NCBI RefSeq assembly: GCF_029946005.1
Contig: NZ_JAQSDR010000012.1
Coordinates: forward strand, 186,001-250,000
Length of the DNA: 64,000 bases
Direction: 5' to 3'
Source: Aquabacterium sp.
GTDB lineage: Bacteria; Pseudomonadota; Gammaproteobacteria; Burkholderiales; Burkholderiaceae_C
Position numbers and translations under genes: made by a program. Numbering within the stretch: position 1 is the stretch's first letter; each line of letters begins with the position of its first letter. This document shows positions 24,740-32,854 of the stretch, piece by piece. Under the pieces are notes generated by a model. The model was not told the DNA's origin. It made no database searches and saw nothing but the letters and a program-made list of their open reading frames with translations.

Positions 24740-26236
24740 ATGAAATCCACCCGCCTGTTGGCCCCGGCTGAAGAAATGCTCTTCGCGTCCTCGTTGTCGG
24801 CTGCGCAAGCTCGACACTTGCAACGGCAGGCTGTGGCAGGGGAGTTCATCCGCGTATGTAAGGGCGTCTACGCTCCCAAAGTGTCAGGCGACGAACTGGC
24901 AGCGGTCGTGCGGCGGAACTGGCAACGGGTTGCCGGGGTTGTGGCTCCTGGAGGCGTGGTCTCGCACATCAGTGCTCTGAAAGGGGGCGTTCTGCCCAGC
25001 GGCGAGGTAACGCTTTCGCATCCCACTGTTTACAACAAGACGGTGGCGCTTCCCGGGTTGGTCGTCAGGGTGGTGCGGGGGCCCGGCCCTCTCCCTGGGG
25101 ACTTGGCGATGGGAACCTCTGGTCTTCATTACGCCGGCCGCACGCGAATGCTGCTCGAAAACATCGGGCGCAGAGGAGACCTTCGAGCACCACGGGAGGA
25201 CGTCGAGAGCCTCCTGGTGTCGGTGCTCAACGCCTCGGGAGAGAAGGCCCTCAATGACATTCGCGACCAGGCCGCGGCACTGACCCCTGCACTTGGTGCA
25301 GAGAAGGCGCTGGAGGAGCTTCGCAGCATCATCGGGGCCCTGCTGGGAACCCATTCCAAAGGGGAGTTGCGCACCCGAGCAGGCTTGGCCGTTGCGCAGG
25401 GCTCTCCCGTGGACCAAGAGCGGACCGCTCGATTTGAGGCGCTCGCCGCTCACCTGCGGGCAGAGCCGCTGCCGCGCATCGCGTCGAGCGTGAGCGGAGT
25501 TGCTCGGCAGCATTTTGGGTTCATAGAGTCGTACTTCTCCAACTTCGTGGAGGGCACGAAGTTTGACATCGAGCAAGCACGTGACATCGTGATGAACAAC
25601 GTCATCGTGCCCAATCGCCCCAAGGATTCGCACGATATCCTTGGTGTGTTTCGTCTGGCCATCACCTCGCCCTATAGAGACAGCCCTCCCGTTGCGGGCC
25701 CTGAGTTTCTGGAGGGCCTTGAGCGCTGGCATGCTGAGATGCTGAAGCTGCGGCCTGAAGCAAATCCGGGAAAGCCCAAGCTCGAGGTGAACTACGCGGG
25801 GACGACCAAGTTTGTAGAACCTGCGTATGTGCGTGGCACCCTTGACGAGGGCTCGCGTCTGGCGCTTTCCGTTCCAGAAGGCTTGGCACGTGCCGTGTAC
25901 TACGCGTTCCTCGTGTCTGAGGTGCACCCGTTCGACGATGGTAACGGCCGCCTCTCTCGGCTGGTCATGAACGCGGAGCTCACGCGCACGGGCTTGAGTC
26001 GCATCATCATCCCGACGCTTTATCACCCGCAGTACGTCGACTGCGCTCGCGCGCTCACTCGCGGGAGTGACCCGAGGGGATTTGCGCGCAGTCTCGCGAA
26101 GATGGCGCGATGGGCAAGCCAGTTTGACTATTCGAATCTGGATACGCTCATCAAAGGCCTGCGGGCAGCCAATGCGCTGGAAGAGTCGCCAGCTCAATTC
26201 CACCTGTTGAATGCGGATGGGAGCTATGAGGCGTAG
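24740..26236 (+). CDS. Fic-domain protein with AbiEi-like N-terminal domain
   Basis: 498 aa from the ATG at 24740 (an ATG at 24701 lies within the repeat array). Residues ~1–170 resemble the AbiEi antitoxin wing-helix (ARHLQRQAVAGEFIRVCKGV, Y-A-G-R-T). The C-terminal half is a Fic domain with the complete catalytic loop HPFDDGNGRLSRL at about residues 396–408. An inhibitory helix motif S-N-F-V-E-G (267–272) fits the (S/T)xxxE(G/N) class located N-terminal to the Fic core. It should be an AMP-transferase held inactive by its own helix. Fusion of an antitoxin-type DNA-binding domain to a Fic enzyme suggests a self-regulated stress or defence function; the target is unknown. Confidence 0.85.
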   Translation: MKSTRLLAPAEEMLFASSLSAAQARHLQRQAVAGEFIRVCKGVYAPKVSGDELAAVVRRNWQRVAGVVAPGGVVSHISALKGGVLPSGEVTLSHPTVYNKTVALPGLVVRVVRGPGPLPGDLAMGTSGLHYAGRTRMLLENIGRRGDLRAPREDVESLLVSVLNASGEKALNDIRDQAAALTPALGAEKALEELRSIIGALLGTHSKGELRTRAGLAVAQGSPVDQERTARFEALAAHLRAEPLPRIASSVSGVARQHFGFIESYFSNFVEGTKFDIEQARDIVMNNVIVPNRPKDSHDILGVFRLAITSPYRDSPPVAGPEFLEGLERWHAEMLKLRPEANPGKPKLEVNYAGTTKFVEPAYVRGTLDEGSRLALSVPEGLARAVYYAFLVSEVHPFDDGNGRLSRLVMNAELTRTGLSRIIIPTLYHPQYVDCARALTRGSDPRGFARSLAKMARWASQFDYSNLDTLIKGLRAANALEESPAQFHLLNADGSYEA

Positions 26237-26324
26237 ACAGGCGCCTTGTTGTGGCCGTTCTCCTGGCCCTCTGCCGGAAACATTTCAGGCGCAGATACGC
26301 CCTCTGAAACTTCGGGATTCAGAT

Positions 26325-26351
26325 GGCTACTCAAGCCCCTAAGGGGTAGCC
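26325..26351. other. Hairpin downstream of the Fic gene
   Basis: Outer arms GGCTAC and GTAGCC with an inner CCCC/GGGG pairing form a strong stem-loop 89 bp after the Fic stop. There is no T run on either strand, so it is not a clear intrinsic terminator; it could be an end of a decayed element. Confidence 0.4.
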
Positions 26352-26373
26352 ACCAACACTTCAAGCCAGCGCC

Positions 26374-26577
26374 CCAAGTCGAGACTGGGGCGCCGGCTTT
26401 GACAAGGCCCGCAAGGCGGCGGGCGTGTCGTTCCCGTTCCGGGACATCCGGGCCAAGGCCGCCACCGACACGGGCGACCTGGCTCATGCCCAGGTGCTGT
26501 TGGGCCACAAGCGGCGGGAAATGACTGAGCACTACGTGAAGCGCCGAACCGGTGAGCGGGTTAAGCCGCTGCGCTGA
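26374..26577 (+). pseudogene. Tyrosine recombinase C-terminal remnant
   Basis: A 68-codon open segment ends at the TGA 26575–26577. It encodes the C-terminal catalytic part of a phage-type integrase: FRDIRAKAATDTGD contains the conserved arginine, VLLGHKRREMTEHYV the histidine and the nucleophile tyrosine. There is no start codon and the N-terminal domains are missing. It shows that an integrase-carrying element once occupied this region between the tRNA-like fragment and tRNA-Phe. Confidence 0.75.
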
Positions 26578-26636
26578 GGCCTGCCGCTGAACTTCAAATT
26601 CTGGCCAAGTGGATAATTAACCAACTTGCCAAATTA

Positions 26637-26649
26637 AACCAACTAGGTT
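26637..26649 (+). promoter_or_regulatory. MqsA-type operator
   Basis: AACC-N5-GGTT, the palindrome recognised by E. coli MqsA, lies 11 bp before the mqsR ATG. A second, partial AACC half-site pair is at about 26619. Position and sequence support autoregulation of mqsRA. Confidence 0.7.
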
Positions 26650-26659
26650 AAATTCAATC

Positions 26660-26956
26660 ATGGAAAAAGGCTCGCCTCATTGCAAGCTGTCACTGGTCAA
26701 AGCATTGATCGAAGCGGGCAAAGTCCGCTCCACCATGTCAGCACTGGCAGGTGGTGCGGCTTTGGGTTTGGACTTCGGTGGAATCATCGGTGTGATCCAG
26801 GCCATGACTCCAGCAGACTTCTACAAGAGCATGACCACGCATGCCGACCACCGTGTTTGGCAAGACGTGTACAGGCCCAGCACGCCAGTCGGTGAGGTCT
26901 ATCTGAAACTCACGGTCATTGATGACGTGTTGATCGTGTCCTTCAAGGAGTTGTGA
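26660..26956 (+). CDS. mqsR: MqsR mRNA interferase toxin
   Basis: 98 aa, the same length as E. coli MqsR, with the diagnostic LGLDFGGIIGVI, DFYKSMTT, WQDVYRP and C-terminal DVLIVSFKEL. MqsR is a RelE-fold ribonuclease that cleaves mRNA mainly at GC[U/A] sites and promotes dormancy. The toxin gene comes first and its stop is two bases before the mqsA ATG. The operator at 26637 and a terminator at 27383 frame an intact two-gene unit inside an otherwise decayed region. Confidence 0.95.
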   Translation: MEKGSPHCKLSLVKALIEAGKVRSTMSALAGGAALGLDFGGIIGVIQAMTPADFYKSMTTHADHRVWQDVYRPSTPVGEVYLKLTVIDDVLIVSFKEL

Positions 26957-26958
26957 AC

Positions 26959-27360
26959 ATGAAATGCCCAACTTGTGCGGCGGCGAAACTGGTGCCTGAC
27001 ACCCGTGACATGCCTTACACCTACAAAGGTGAATCGACCACCATCCCGACTGTGAGCGGCGACTATTGCCCGGCGTGTGGCGAGGTGGTGCTTGACGTGG
27101 CGGAATCGACGCGCACCAGCGCGGCGATGCTGGACTTCAACAAGCAGGTGAACGCAGCGATTGTTGACCCTGGCTTCATTGCCCAAGTGCGCAAGAAGCT
27201 GGCACTTGATCAGCGCGAAGCCGCTGAGATCTTTGGCGGCGGCGTCAATGCGTTTTCTCGCTACGAGAACGGCAAGACCAGGCCGCCCTTGGCCCTGGTG
27301 AAGCTGCTCAAGGTGCTTGACCGCCACCCCGATTTGTTGGGCGAGGTCAGGGCCGGGTAA
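26959..27360 (+). CDS. mqsA: MqsA antitoxin
   Basis: 133 aa from the ATG at 26959, preceded by AAGGAG at 26945–26950; a GTG six bases upstream is possible but spaced less well. The N-terminal zinc domain has two CxxC pairs (MKCPTCAAAK and YCPACGEV) that hold the toxin-binding fold; the C-terminal HTH includes LDQREAAEIFGGGVNAFSRYENGKTRPP. MqsA neutralises MqsR and represses the operon through the AACC-N5-GGTT site. Confidence 0.95.
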   Translation: MKCPTCAAAKLVPDTRDMPYTYKGESTTIPTVSGDYCPACGEVVLDVAESTRTSAAMLDFNKQVNAAIVDPGFIAQVRKKLALDQREAAEIFGGGVNAFSRYENGKTRPPLALVKLLKVLDRHPDLLGEVRAG

Positions 27361-27382
27361 AGGCCATCGCACCACGGCATTG

Positions 27383-27415
27383 GGCGCCCCTCTGGCAACG
27401 GTGGGGCGCCTTTTT
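27383..27415 (+). terminator. Rho-independent terminator of mqsRA
   Basis: GGCGCCCC pairs with GGGGCGCC around a 12-base loop, followed by TTTTT, 22 bp after the mqsA stop. The sequence from here to 27547 has two TGTAGAACGG repeats and no gene. Confidence 0.85.
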
Positions 27416-27547
27416 CATGTGCTGGGCGGGGTCTGTATCAACAGCCATGCCAGCGAGCCCCACAGATCGCGTGATGGGCGTGGGCATGGCCCGCGCCGCG
27501 CCATCAAGACCGGCTGTTTTGTAGAACGGAGGCCCGAAATGTAGAAC

Positions 27548-27579
27548 GGCCCCGCGAGGTCAAAAACCTTGCGGGGCCG
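27548..27579 (-). terminator. Hairpin terminator downstream of tRNA-Phe
   Basis: A GC-rich stem (GGCCCCGC with GCGGGGCC, extended by an AGGT/ACCT-like inner part) lies 9 bp beyond the 3' end of tRNA-Phe. On the minus strand it is followed by a moderately T-rich stretch, so it probably ends tRNA transcription. Confidence 0.65.
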
Positions 27580-27588
27580 CATAAATAC

Positions 27589-27664
27589 TGGTGGCCAAGG
27601 GCGGAATCGAACCACCGACACGCGGATTTTCAATCCGCTGCTCTACCGACTGAGCTACTTGGCC
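27589..27664 (-). tRNA. tRNA-Phe (GAA)
   Basis: 76 nt with the CCA end encoded. It starts GGCCAAGTAGCTCAGTCGGT, has anticodon loop TTGAAAA with GAA anticodon, T-loop TTCGATT, and a seven-base acceptor stem GGCCAAG/CTTGGCC. Its 3' end faces the decayed island at 22.2–27.4 kb, which is where elements that integrate into tRNA genes would lie. Confidence 0.97.
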
Positions 27665-27697
27665 TCTCGCTTCATCAGCGAAGACCGCTAATATACC

Positions 27698-28459
27698 TCA
27701 GTTTGCAGCTGCTTTCTTGTTGCGACTCAAGTCCACGCCCAATTGTTTGAGCTTGCGGTACAGGTGGGTGCGCTCCAAGCCAGTCTTCTCGGCAACGCGG
27801 GTCATGCTGCCGCCTTCGCGGGCCAGGTGGAACTCGAAGTAGGCGCGCTCAAAGTCATCGCGGGCTTCGCGCAATGGGCGGTCCAGCTCAAAACTTTGCT
27901 CGTGAGACAGGGCCTGATGCGCGGCAAAGCCATGGTTGGCGGGCGCATGGTGGTGATGGTTCTCAACGGGGTGGTGCGTTTCGATGCGCACCGCGGCCAG
28001 GCTGGGTTGCATCATGCTGCTGTAAGACGGGGCCGCCGTGATGGGCGTGACCGTGGCCAGGTGCATCGGGGCTGACGAGATGGCGGCGCGTGGCGCGGGC
28101 TTGGTCAGACCTTGCTCAACGGCGCGCAGCAGCTTTTGCATGGTCACCGGTTTTTCAAGGAAGGCTTGGGCGCCGAACTTGGTGGCCTCAACCGCGGTAT
28201 CGATGGTGCCGTGGCCGGACATCATGATCACGGGCATCGTGAGCTGTCCGTTGGCAGACCATTCCTTGAGCAGCGTGACGCCGTCTACATCGGGCATCCA
28301 GATGTCGAGCAAGACCAGATCTGGCTTGCAGGACTCTCGCATGGTGCGAGCTTGCGCCGCGTTTTCTGCGACTTCGACGGAATGACCTTCGTCGGTGAGG
28401 ATTTCTGAGAGCAGGGCACGGATGCCGAGTTCGTCGTCAACTACAAGAATGGTGGCCAT
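27698..28459 (-). CDS. NtrX-like response regulator without AAA+ domain
   Basis: 253 aa. The receiver domain occupies residues ~1–120 (ILVVDDE acidic pocket, phospho-acceptor Asp in LVLLDIWMPDVDG, Lys in EKPVT). A linker of about 85 residues includes a histidine-rich stretch (HHPVENHHHH). The C-terminus is a Fis-type HTH (GGSMTRVAEKTGLERTHLYR). The central sigma54-interacting AAA+ ATPase of full NtrX is absent, so it cannot activate sigma54 promoters in the usual way. It is encoded 31 bp downstream of the NtrY-like kinase and is its likely partner. Confidence 0.85.
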   Translation of the reverse strand: MATILVVDDELGIRALLSEILTDEGHSVEVAENAAQARTMRESCKPDLVLLDIWMPDVDGVTLLKEWSANGQLTMPVIMMSGHGTIDTAVEATKFGAQAFLEKPVTMQKLLRAVEQGLTKPAPRAAISSAPMHLATVTPITAAPSYSSMMQPSLAAVRIETHHPVENHHHHAPANHGFAAHQALSHEQSFELDRPLREARDDFERAYFEFHLAREGGSMTRVAEKTGLERTHLYRKLKQLGVDLSRNKKAAAN

Positions 28460-28490
28460 GAATTTAATGTCCTCGGTAGTCGGAACACGT

Positions 28491-30842
28491 CTAGTGTGAA
28501 CCAGCCTGAGGTAATGTGGATGACAGCTTTGAAAATGATAACGAAACTTGTGCCCCTCTCCAAACGACTTCTTCCGGGGACTTGCCTGGGGGTGCGGTCA
28601 TTGTGACGGGGTTTTCAAGGTTTCGGATGCGCACCAGGGCATGGTGTTCATCGGCGATTTTCTTGACGACGGCCAAGCCGAGGCCTGTTCCTTTTGCTTT
28701 GGTGGTGACGTAGGGCTCGAAAGCCCGCTTGAGTATTTTGTCTGAAAAGCCAGGCCCATTGTCGCGCACGGCGAGCCTGACCGCGCGAACGCTGCCATCA
28801 GGATGGCGCGGCATGTCGGTGCGCACCATGACTTGGGCCGCTTGATCGGCCGGTGGGTGCTCGTTGACGACGTCCAAAGCGTTCTGCACCAGGTTGTGCA
28901 CCACCTGCCTCAGCAAGGTCGCATCGCCAAGTATGGCTGGCAGCTCGGGCGTCAGTTCGGTGACCAGCACGCCCTGGTCAATGGCGTGGCCGTACAGGGC
29001 CAACACATCGGTGATCAGGGCGTTCAGGTCCAGCGGCACGAGCTTGGCCGTGGGCAGGCGCGCGTAGTCGCGGAACTCGTTGATCAAGGTCTTGAGCGCT
29101 TGCACTTGCGTGACGATGGTGTTGACGGAACGGTTCAGCAGTGAGCGGCCTGGCTCATCGAGCTTGTCTTCCAGCTTGAGTTGAAGGCGCTCCGCCGACA
29201 GTTGGATGGGCGTGAGTGGGTTCTTGATTTCGTGGGCCACGCGCCGCGCGACTTCGGCCCAGGCTTCGGCACGCTGGGCCGAGACGACCTCGGTGATGTC
29301 GTCAAACACGATGAGGTTGGCATCGGGCGGCAGGTCGGCGCCGCGCACCAGCAGGGTCTGGGGTTCTTGTTGTGGGTTCAGTTGCAATTCATAGGATTCT
29401 TGCCATTGCTGACGTTCTCCGGGCGTGGGATCGCTGGCGTACAGCTCGAAGCGCTCGTTCAGGCTGGCGGCGAAGCTCTCCAGGCCGGGCACGTCGGACA
29501 GCGGTCGGCCTCGGTAAGCCGACAAGGGCAGGCGAAGGATGCGCGTGGCACCGGGGTTGACGGTGTCGATGTTGCCGTGCTCGTCGAACACGATCACGCC
29601 GGCGGTGAGGTTGTCCAGGATGGTCTGCAAGTGGCCGCGTGCGCTGTCGAGCTCGGCCACGCTGCGTTGAGCGAGGCTGCGGGCATCTGACAGCTGCTGG
29701 GTCATGGCCGCGAAGGAGCGTGTCAGGCCGCCGAGTTCATCGTGGCTGGCGAAGATGGCTTTGGGGCTGAGGTCGCCCTTGGCCACCTTGTCCACGCCTT
29801 CGGCGAGCAGCAGCAAAGGGTGGGCCAGTTGCTGACCGAGGATCGCCGCCAGCAGAAAGGCGCCGAACACGGCCAGGATGAGGGCTAGGGTCAGGGTGCC
29901 GATGTACATGCGCCGCAGGCCTTCGCGCCCCAGCGAGCGTTGTTGGTATTCGCGGTAAGCGTTCTGCACGTCCAGGGCATTCTTGACCAGGTCGGCGCGC
30001 AGTTTTTGCGTGACCATCAGGTAGTGGCCCTTGCTTTGCAGGCTGAAGCTGCGGTCGGGCATCCAGGCCAGCGCGACGATGCGGGCGTCGTTGTTCACGC
30101 TGTTCGTGCCGTTGATGAGCGGCGGTGAGGCAGCAGGGTCCCCTTTTTCTTCCAGGCCTTCGATGAGGCTGACCACGCCTTTGTTGCGGGCGTCCTGGCG
30201 CATGCTCAGGGGCACGCGTTCGGCCGACATGAGGGGCAGGGTCTCGCTGCCAGCGCCGATCTGCAATTGCCCGCTCTCGCTGATCAGGGCCACGGATTGC
30301 GCGCCAAGTTGTTCGCGCACGCGTTCCAGGTCGAGCACGCCCGGGGTGAACGCGGTTTCAAGGATGCTGGTGGGCGATGAGCTGAGGCGTTCGGCGGCCA
30401 GGCGCGTTTTGTTGCCCAGATCCAGGCCGAGGGTGTCGATGGTGTTGCGGCCCAGGTTGAGGCCGGCCTCCAGCGCGCTTTCGACGCGCACGTCGAACCA
30501 AGTCTCGATGCTGCGCGAGACGAACTGGTAGGACACGGTGTAGATCAGCAGGCCGGGGATCACGCCGACCACGGCGAAGATGCCGGCCAGTTTGAGCAAT
30601 AAGCGGCTGCCGAACTTGCGCCGCCGCAGCCGCACCGCCAGCCGGAGCAGGGCCAGCAGGATCACCAGCACCAGCAATGAAGCGATGGCAATGTTGGCGA
30701 TGAACAGCCACTCGAAGTGCCGTTCGTAGCGTTCGCCGTTTTGCGTGGCGAACACGAGCATGAAGGCCAGCACCAGGCCGACCCCAATCATGGCCAGGGC
30801 GGAGACGAGCCATGCCCAACGGTTGGCTTTGATTGAGCTCAT
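28491..30842 (-). CDS. ntrY: NtrY-like sensor histidine kinase
   Basis: 783 aa from the ATG at 30842. Two N-terminal transmembrane helices, a third near residue 65–115, a large periplasmic region, another helix around 320–345, then HAMP, PAS (HLQTILDNLTAGVIVFDEHG), HisKA with the phospho-accepting His in RRVAHEIKNPLTPIQ, and HATPase_c with N box and G boxes (NLVQNALD, DNGPGF, GTGLGLAVV). This layout matches NtrY of the NtrYX system linked to nitrogen or redox sensing. It follows the DUF4390 gene by 7 bp in the operon rsmB–DUF4390–kinase–regulator, a common betaproteobacterial order. Confidence 0.9.
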   Translation of the reverse strand: MSSIKANRWAWLVSALAMIGVGLVLAFMLVFATQNGERYERHFEWLFIANIAIASLLVLVILLALLRLAVRLRRRKFGSRLLLKLAGIFAVVGVIPGLLIYTVSYQFVSRSIETWFDVRVESALEAGLNLGRNTIDTLGLDLGNKTRLAAERLSSSPTSILETAFTPGVLDLERVREQLGAQSVALISESGQLQIGAGSETLPLMSAERVPLSMRQDARNKGVVSLIEGLEEKGDPAASPPLINGTNSVNNDARIVALAWMPDRSFSLQSKGHYLMVTQKLRADLVKNALDVQNAYREYQQRSLGREGLRRMYIGTLTLALILAVFGAFLLAAILGQQLAHPLLLLAEGVDKVAKGDLSPKAIFASHDELGGLTRSFAAMTQQLSDARSLAQRSVAELDSARGHLQTILDNLTAGVIVFDEHGNIDTVNPGATRILRLPLSAYRGRPLSDVPGLESFAASLNERFELYASDPTPGERQQWQESYELQLNPQQEPQTLLVRGADLPPDANLIVFDDITEVVSAQRAEAWAEVARRVAHEIKNPLTPIQLSAERLQLKLEDKLDEPGRSLLNRSVNTIVTQVQALKTLINEFRDYARLPTAKLVPLDLNALITDVLALYGHAIDQGVLVTELTPELPAILGDATLLRQVVHNLVQNALDVVNEHPPADQAAQVMVRTDMPRHPDGSVRAVRLAVRDNGPGFSDKILKRAFEPYVTTKAKGTGLGLAVVKKIADEHHALVRIRNLENPVTMTAPPGKSPEEVVWRGAQVSLSFSKLSSTLPQAGSH

Positions 30843-30849
30843 GGTGGTG

Positions 30850-31449
30850 TCAGCGGCCCTGCGTGACGGCGATGCGACGCTGAACGGCCAGGTTCCAGTC
30901 GTTCTGGCCACCCAGTCCGATCTGCATGGGCCGGGGCAACTCGTCGGTGTCCAGGCGGAAGCTGAAGACGACGTAGTGGTCGTCTTCGCCCGAGACGTTG
31001 TCCGAGATGCGCCATTGCGAGGCCCGGCGCATGACGCCCAGGGCTTCGCTCAATGAATTGTAAGAGCGGCTGAGGCCGTCAAAGCTCAAGCGCCAATGTC
31101 GGGTCAGGGGTTGGTAGGCCAGGCGCCATCGGCGGGTGACTTGCGCTTTGGGTTTGTCGTACCAGTACCAGCGGCTTTTGAAGAGCCCGACTTCGGCCAC
31201 GAAGACCACGGCGACGCCTTTGTAGAGTGCATCTTCAACGTCTTTGGAGAGTTCGAGGCGGACGGCGTAGCTCAGCAGCAGGCCGTCGTCGCCGCGTTCG
31301 GTGCTCAGTTGTGTCAGTTCAATGCCGGGGTGGCCGCCGCTGCTGGTTTGAGCTTGGACGAGCGCGGGCAGCCCTGTTGATGCCAGAGCGGCGGTCAGCA
31401 GTGCAGAGGCACTGCGTTGCAGCAGGTCTCGGCGGCGCAACAGGGGCAT
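30850..31449 (-). CDS. DUF4390 family protein
   Basis: 199 aa. It has an N-terminal export signal with a twin arginine-like RRRDLLQRSASALLTAALAS stretch and AQA-type cleavage near residue 34, so it is probably periplasmic. The DUF4390 core is visible in VAVVFVAEVGLFKSRWYWYD, YQPLTRHWRL and NDWNL. The family has no known activity; it is conserved between rsmB and ntrY homologues in betaproteobacteria, as here. Confidence 0.85.
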   Translation of the reverse strand: MPLLRRRDLLQRSASALLTAALASTGLPALVQAQTSSGGHPGIELTQLSTERGDDGLLLSYAVRLELSKDVEDALYKGVAVVFVAEVGLFKSRWYWYDKPKAQVTRRWRLAYQPLTRHWRLSFDGLSRSYNSLSEALGVMRRASQWRISDNVSGEDDHYVVFSFRLDTDELPRPMQIGLGGQNDWNLAVQRRIAVTQGR

Positions 31450-31456
31450 CGAGCAC

Positions 31457-32815
31457 CTAGGGGGTTTTGATCAGCAGGGCGTAGAAGAAGCCGTCGCCCA
31501 TGTCCTGCAGCAGGGCCGGGTTGGCCAGGGCAGGGTCGTCGGGATATTCGACCACAGGGAGCAGGTGGCCGGGGGACGGCATGGCCCGGGCGCTGGGGGT
31601 TCGTTGCAAAAACGCGTCGATCCGCGCTTGGCCTTCTTGTTTGAAGACGGAGCAGGTGCAGTAGACCAAGCGACCGCCTACTTTCAGTTTGGGCCACAGG
31701 GCGGTGAGCATGGCGTCCTGGGTGCGGGCCAGGTTGGCGATGTCACTGTCGCGGCGCAGCCAGCGCACATCGGGGTGGCGGCGCACGATGCCGGAGGCGC
31801 TGCAGGGCGCATCGAGCAGGATGGCGTCGAAGAACTCGCCATCCCACCACTTGTCGGGTTGGCTGGCGTCGGCGGCGATGGTGGTGGCTTGCAGTCCGAG
31901 GCGGTTCAAGGTGTCGGTGACACGCTTGAGGCGTTCCGGGTCGGCATCCACCGCGGTGACGTTCAGGTCGGCTTGCTCCAGCAGGTGGGCGGTCTTGCCA
32001 CCGGGGGCGGCGCAGGCGTCGAGCACGCGGGCGCCTTGGGCCAAGGTCTGGCCGTCAATGGGGGCCAGCAGCAAGCTGGCGGCCAGTTGAGCGCTGGCGT
32101 CTTGCACCGACACATCGCCTTGGTCGAAGCCAGGCAGGCGGCTCACCGGGACGGCGGCTTCCAGCACGATGGCGTCGGGGGCGTGGGCGTCGTCGGGCAG
32201 CAGGTGGCCGTTGATGCCAGCATCTTGCAATCGCTGCAGGTAGGCGCTGGCGGTGGTCTTGCGGGCGTTGACGCGCAAGGTCATGGGCGGCTGAACCTGG
32301 TTGACGTTGAGCAGCGCTTCCCAGTGGTCGGGCCAGTCTTTGCGCAGGCGGGCGATCCACCACTCGGGGTGGTTGTAGCGGGCCATCAGGTCGCGGTCGG
32401 TCTCGGCCATCAGGGCGTCGCGCTCCCGCAGGAAGCGGCGCAGCACGGCGTTGACCAGGCCTGAAGCGCGTTCGGCTTTGCGCTTGGCGGCCTCCACGGC
32501 CTGGTCGACCAGGGTGTGTTCGTCGTACTCGGTGCCGCAGGCCAGGGCCAGCGCGGAGATGATCAGGCTGTCGACCCAGGGGGCAGGCTTCTTGGGCACC
32601 AGGGCCTGGCGCAGGGCCTGGGCGCGGCCAATGCGGCGCAAGACCGTGAAGGACAAGGCCTGGACACCGGGCCGTTCGGCCGGGCGGCAGGCAGTGAGGG
32701 CTTCGGTGAGGGATTGGCCGTCGCTCACGGCGGTGACGGCGTCGGCGCAGCCCGCCAGCAATTGCCACAAAGGCAGGCTGAGCGGGGTAGTGGAAGAGGG
32801 GGAAGGCGAGGTCAT
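31457..32815 (-). CDS. rsmB: 16S rRNA (cytosine-967-C5)-methyltransferase RsmB
   Basis: 452 aa. N-terminal NusB-like RNA-binding domain (residues ~10–145, ending GLVNAVLRRFLRE), then the Sun/NOL1 methyltransferase domain. Catalytic features are seen: SAM site VLDACAAPGGKTAHLLE, the first cysteine in LLDAPCSASGIVRRHPDV and the second in LVYCTCSVF. It methylates C967 of 16S rRNA. First gene of the run into DUF4390 and the kinase, with a 7-bp gap. Confidence 0.95.
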   Translation of the reverse strand: MTSPSPSSTTPLSLPLWQLLAGCADAVTAVSDGQSLTEALTACRPAERPGVQALSFTVLRRIGRAQALRQALVPKKPAPWVDSLIISALALACGTEYDEHTLVDQAVEAAKRKAERASGLVNAVLRRFLRERDALMAETDRDLMARYNHPEWWIARLRKDWPDHWEALLNVNQVQPPMTLRVNARKTTASAYLQRLQDAGINGHLLPDDAHAPDAIVLEAAVPVSRLPGFDQGDVSVQDASAQLAASLLLAPIDGQTLAQGARVLDACAAPGGKTAHLLEQADLNVTAVDADPERLKRVTDTLNRLGLQATTIAADASQPDKWWDGEFFDAILLDAPCSASGIVRRHPDVRWLRRDSDIANLARTQDAMLTALWPKLKVGGRLVYCTCSVFKQEGQARIDAFLQRTPSARAMPSPGHLLPVVEYPDDPALANPALLQDMGDGFFYALLIKTP

Positions 32816-32854
32816 GGCGCGCAGTCTATGCGCGTTTGCCCCAGGATCCCGGCC

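Noticed and set aside
24884-26203. 439-codon minus-strand frame
   Set aside because: Antisense to the AbiEi–Fic gene, which has exact catalytic motifs; the minus translation shows no recognisable family.
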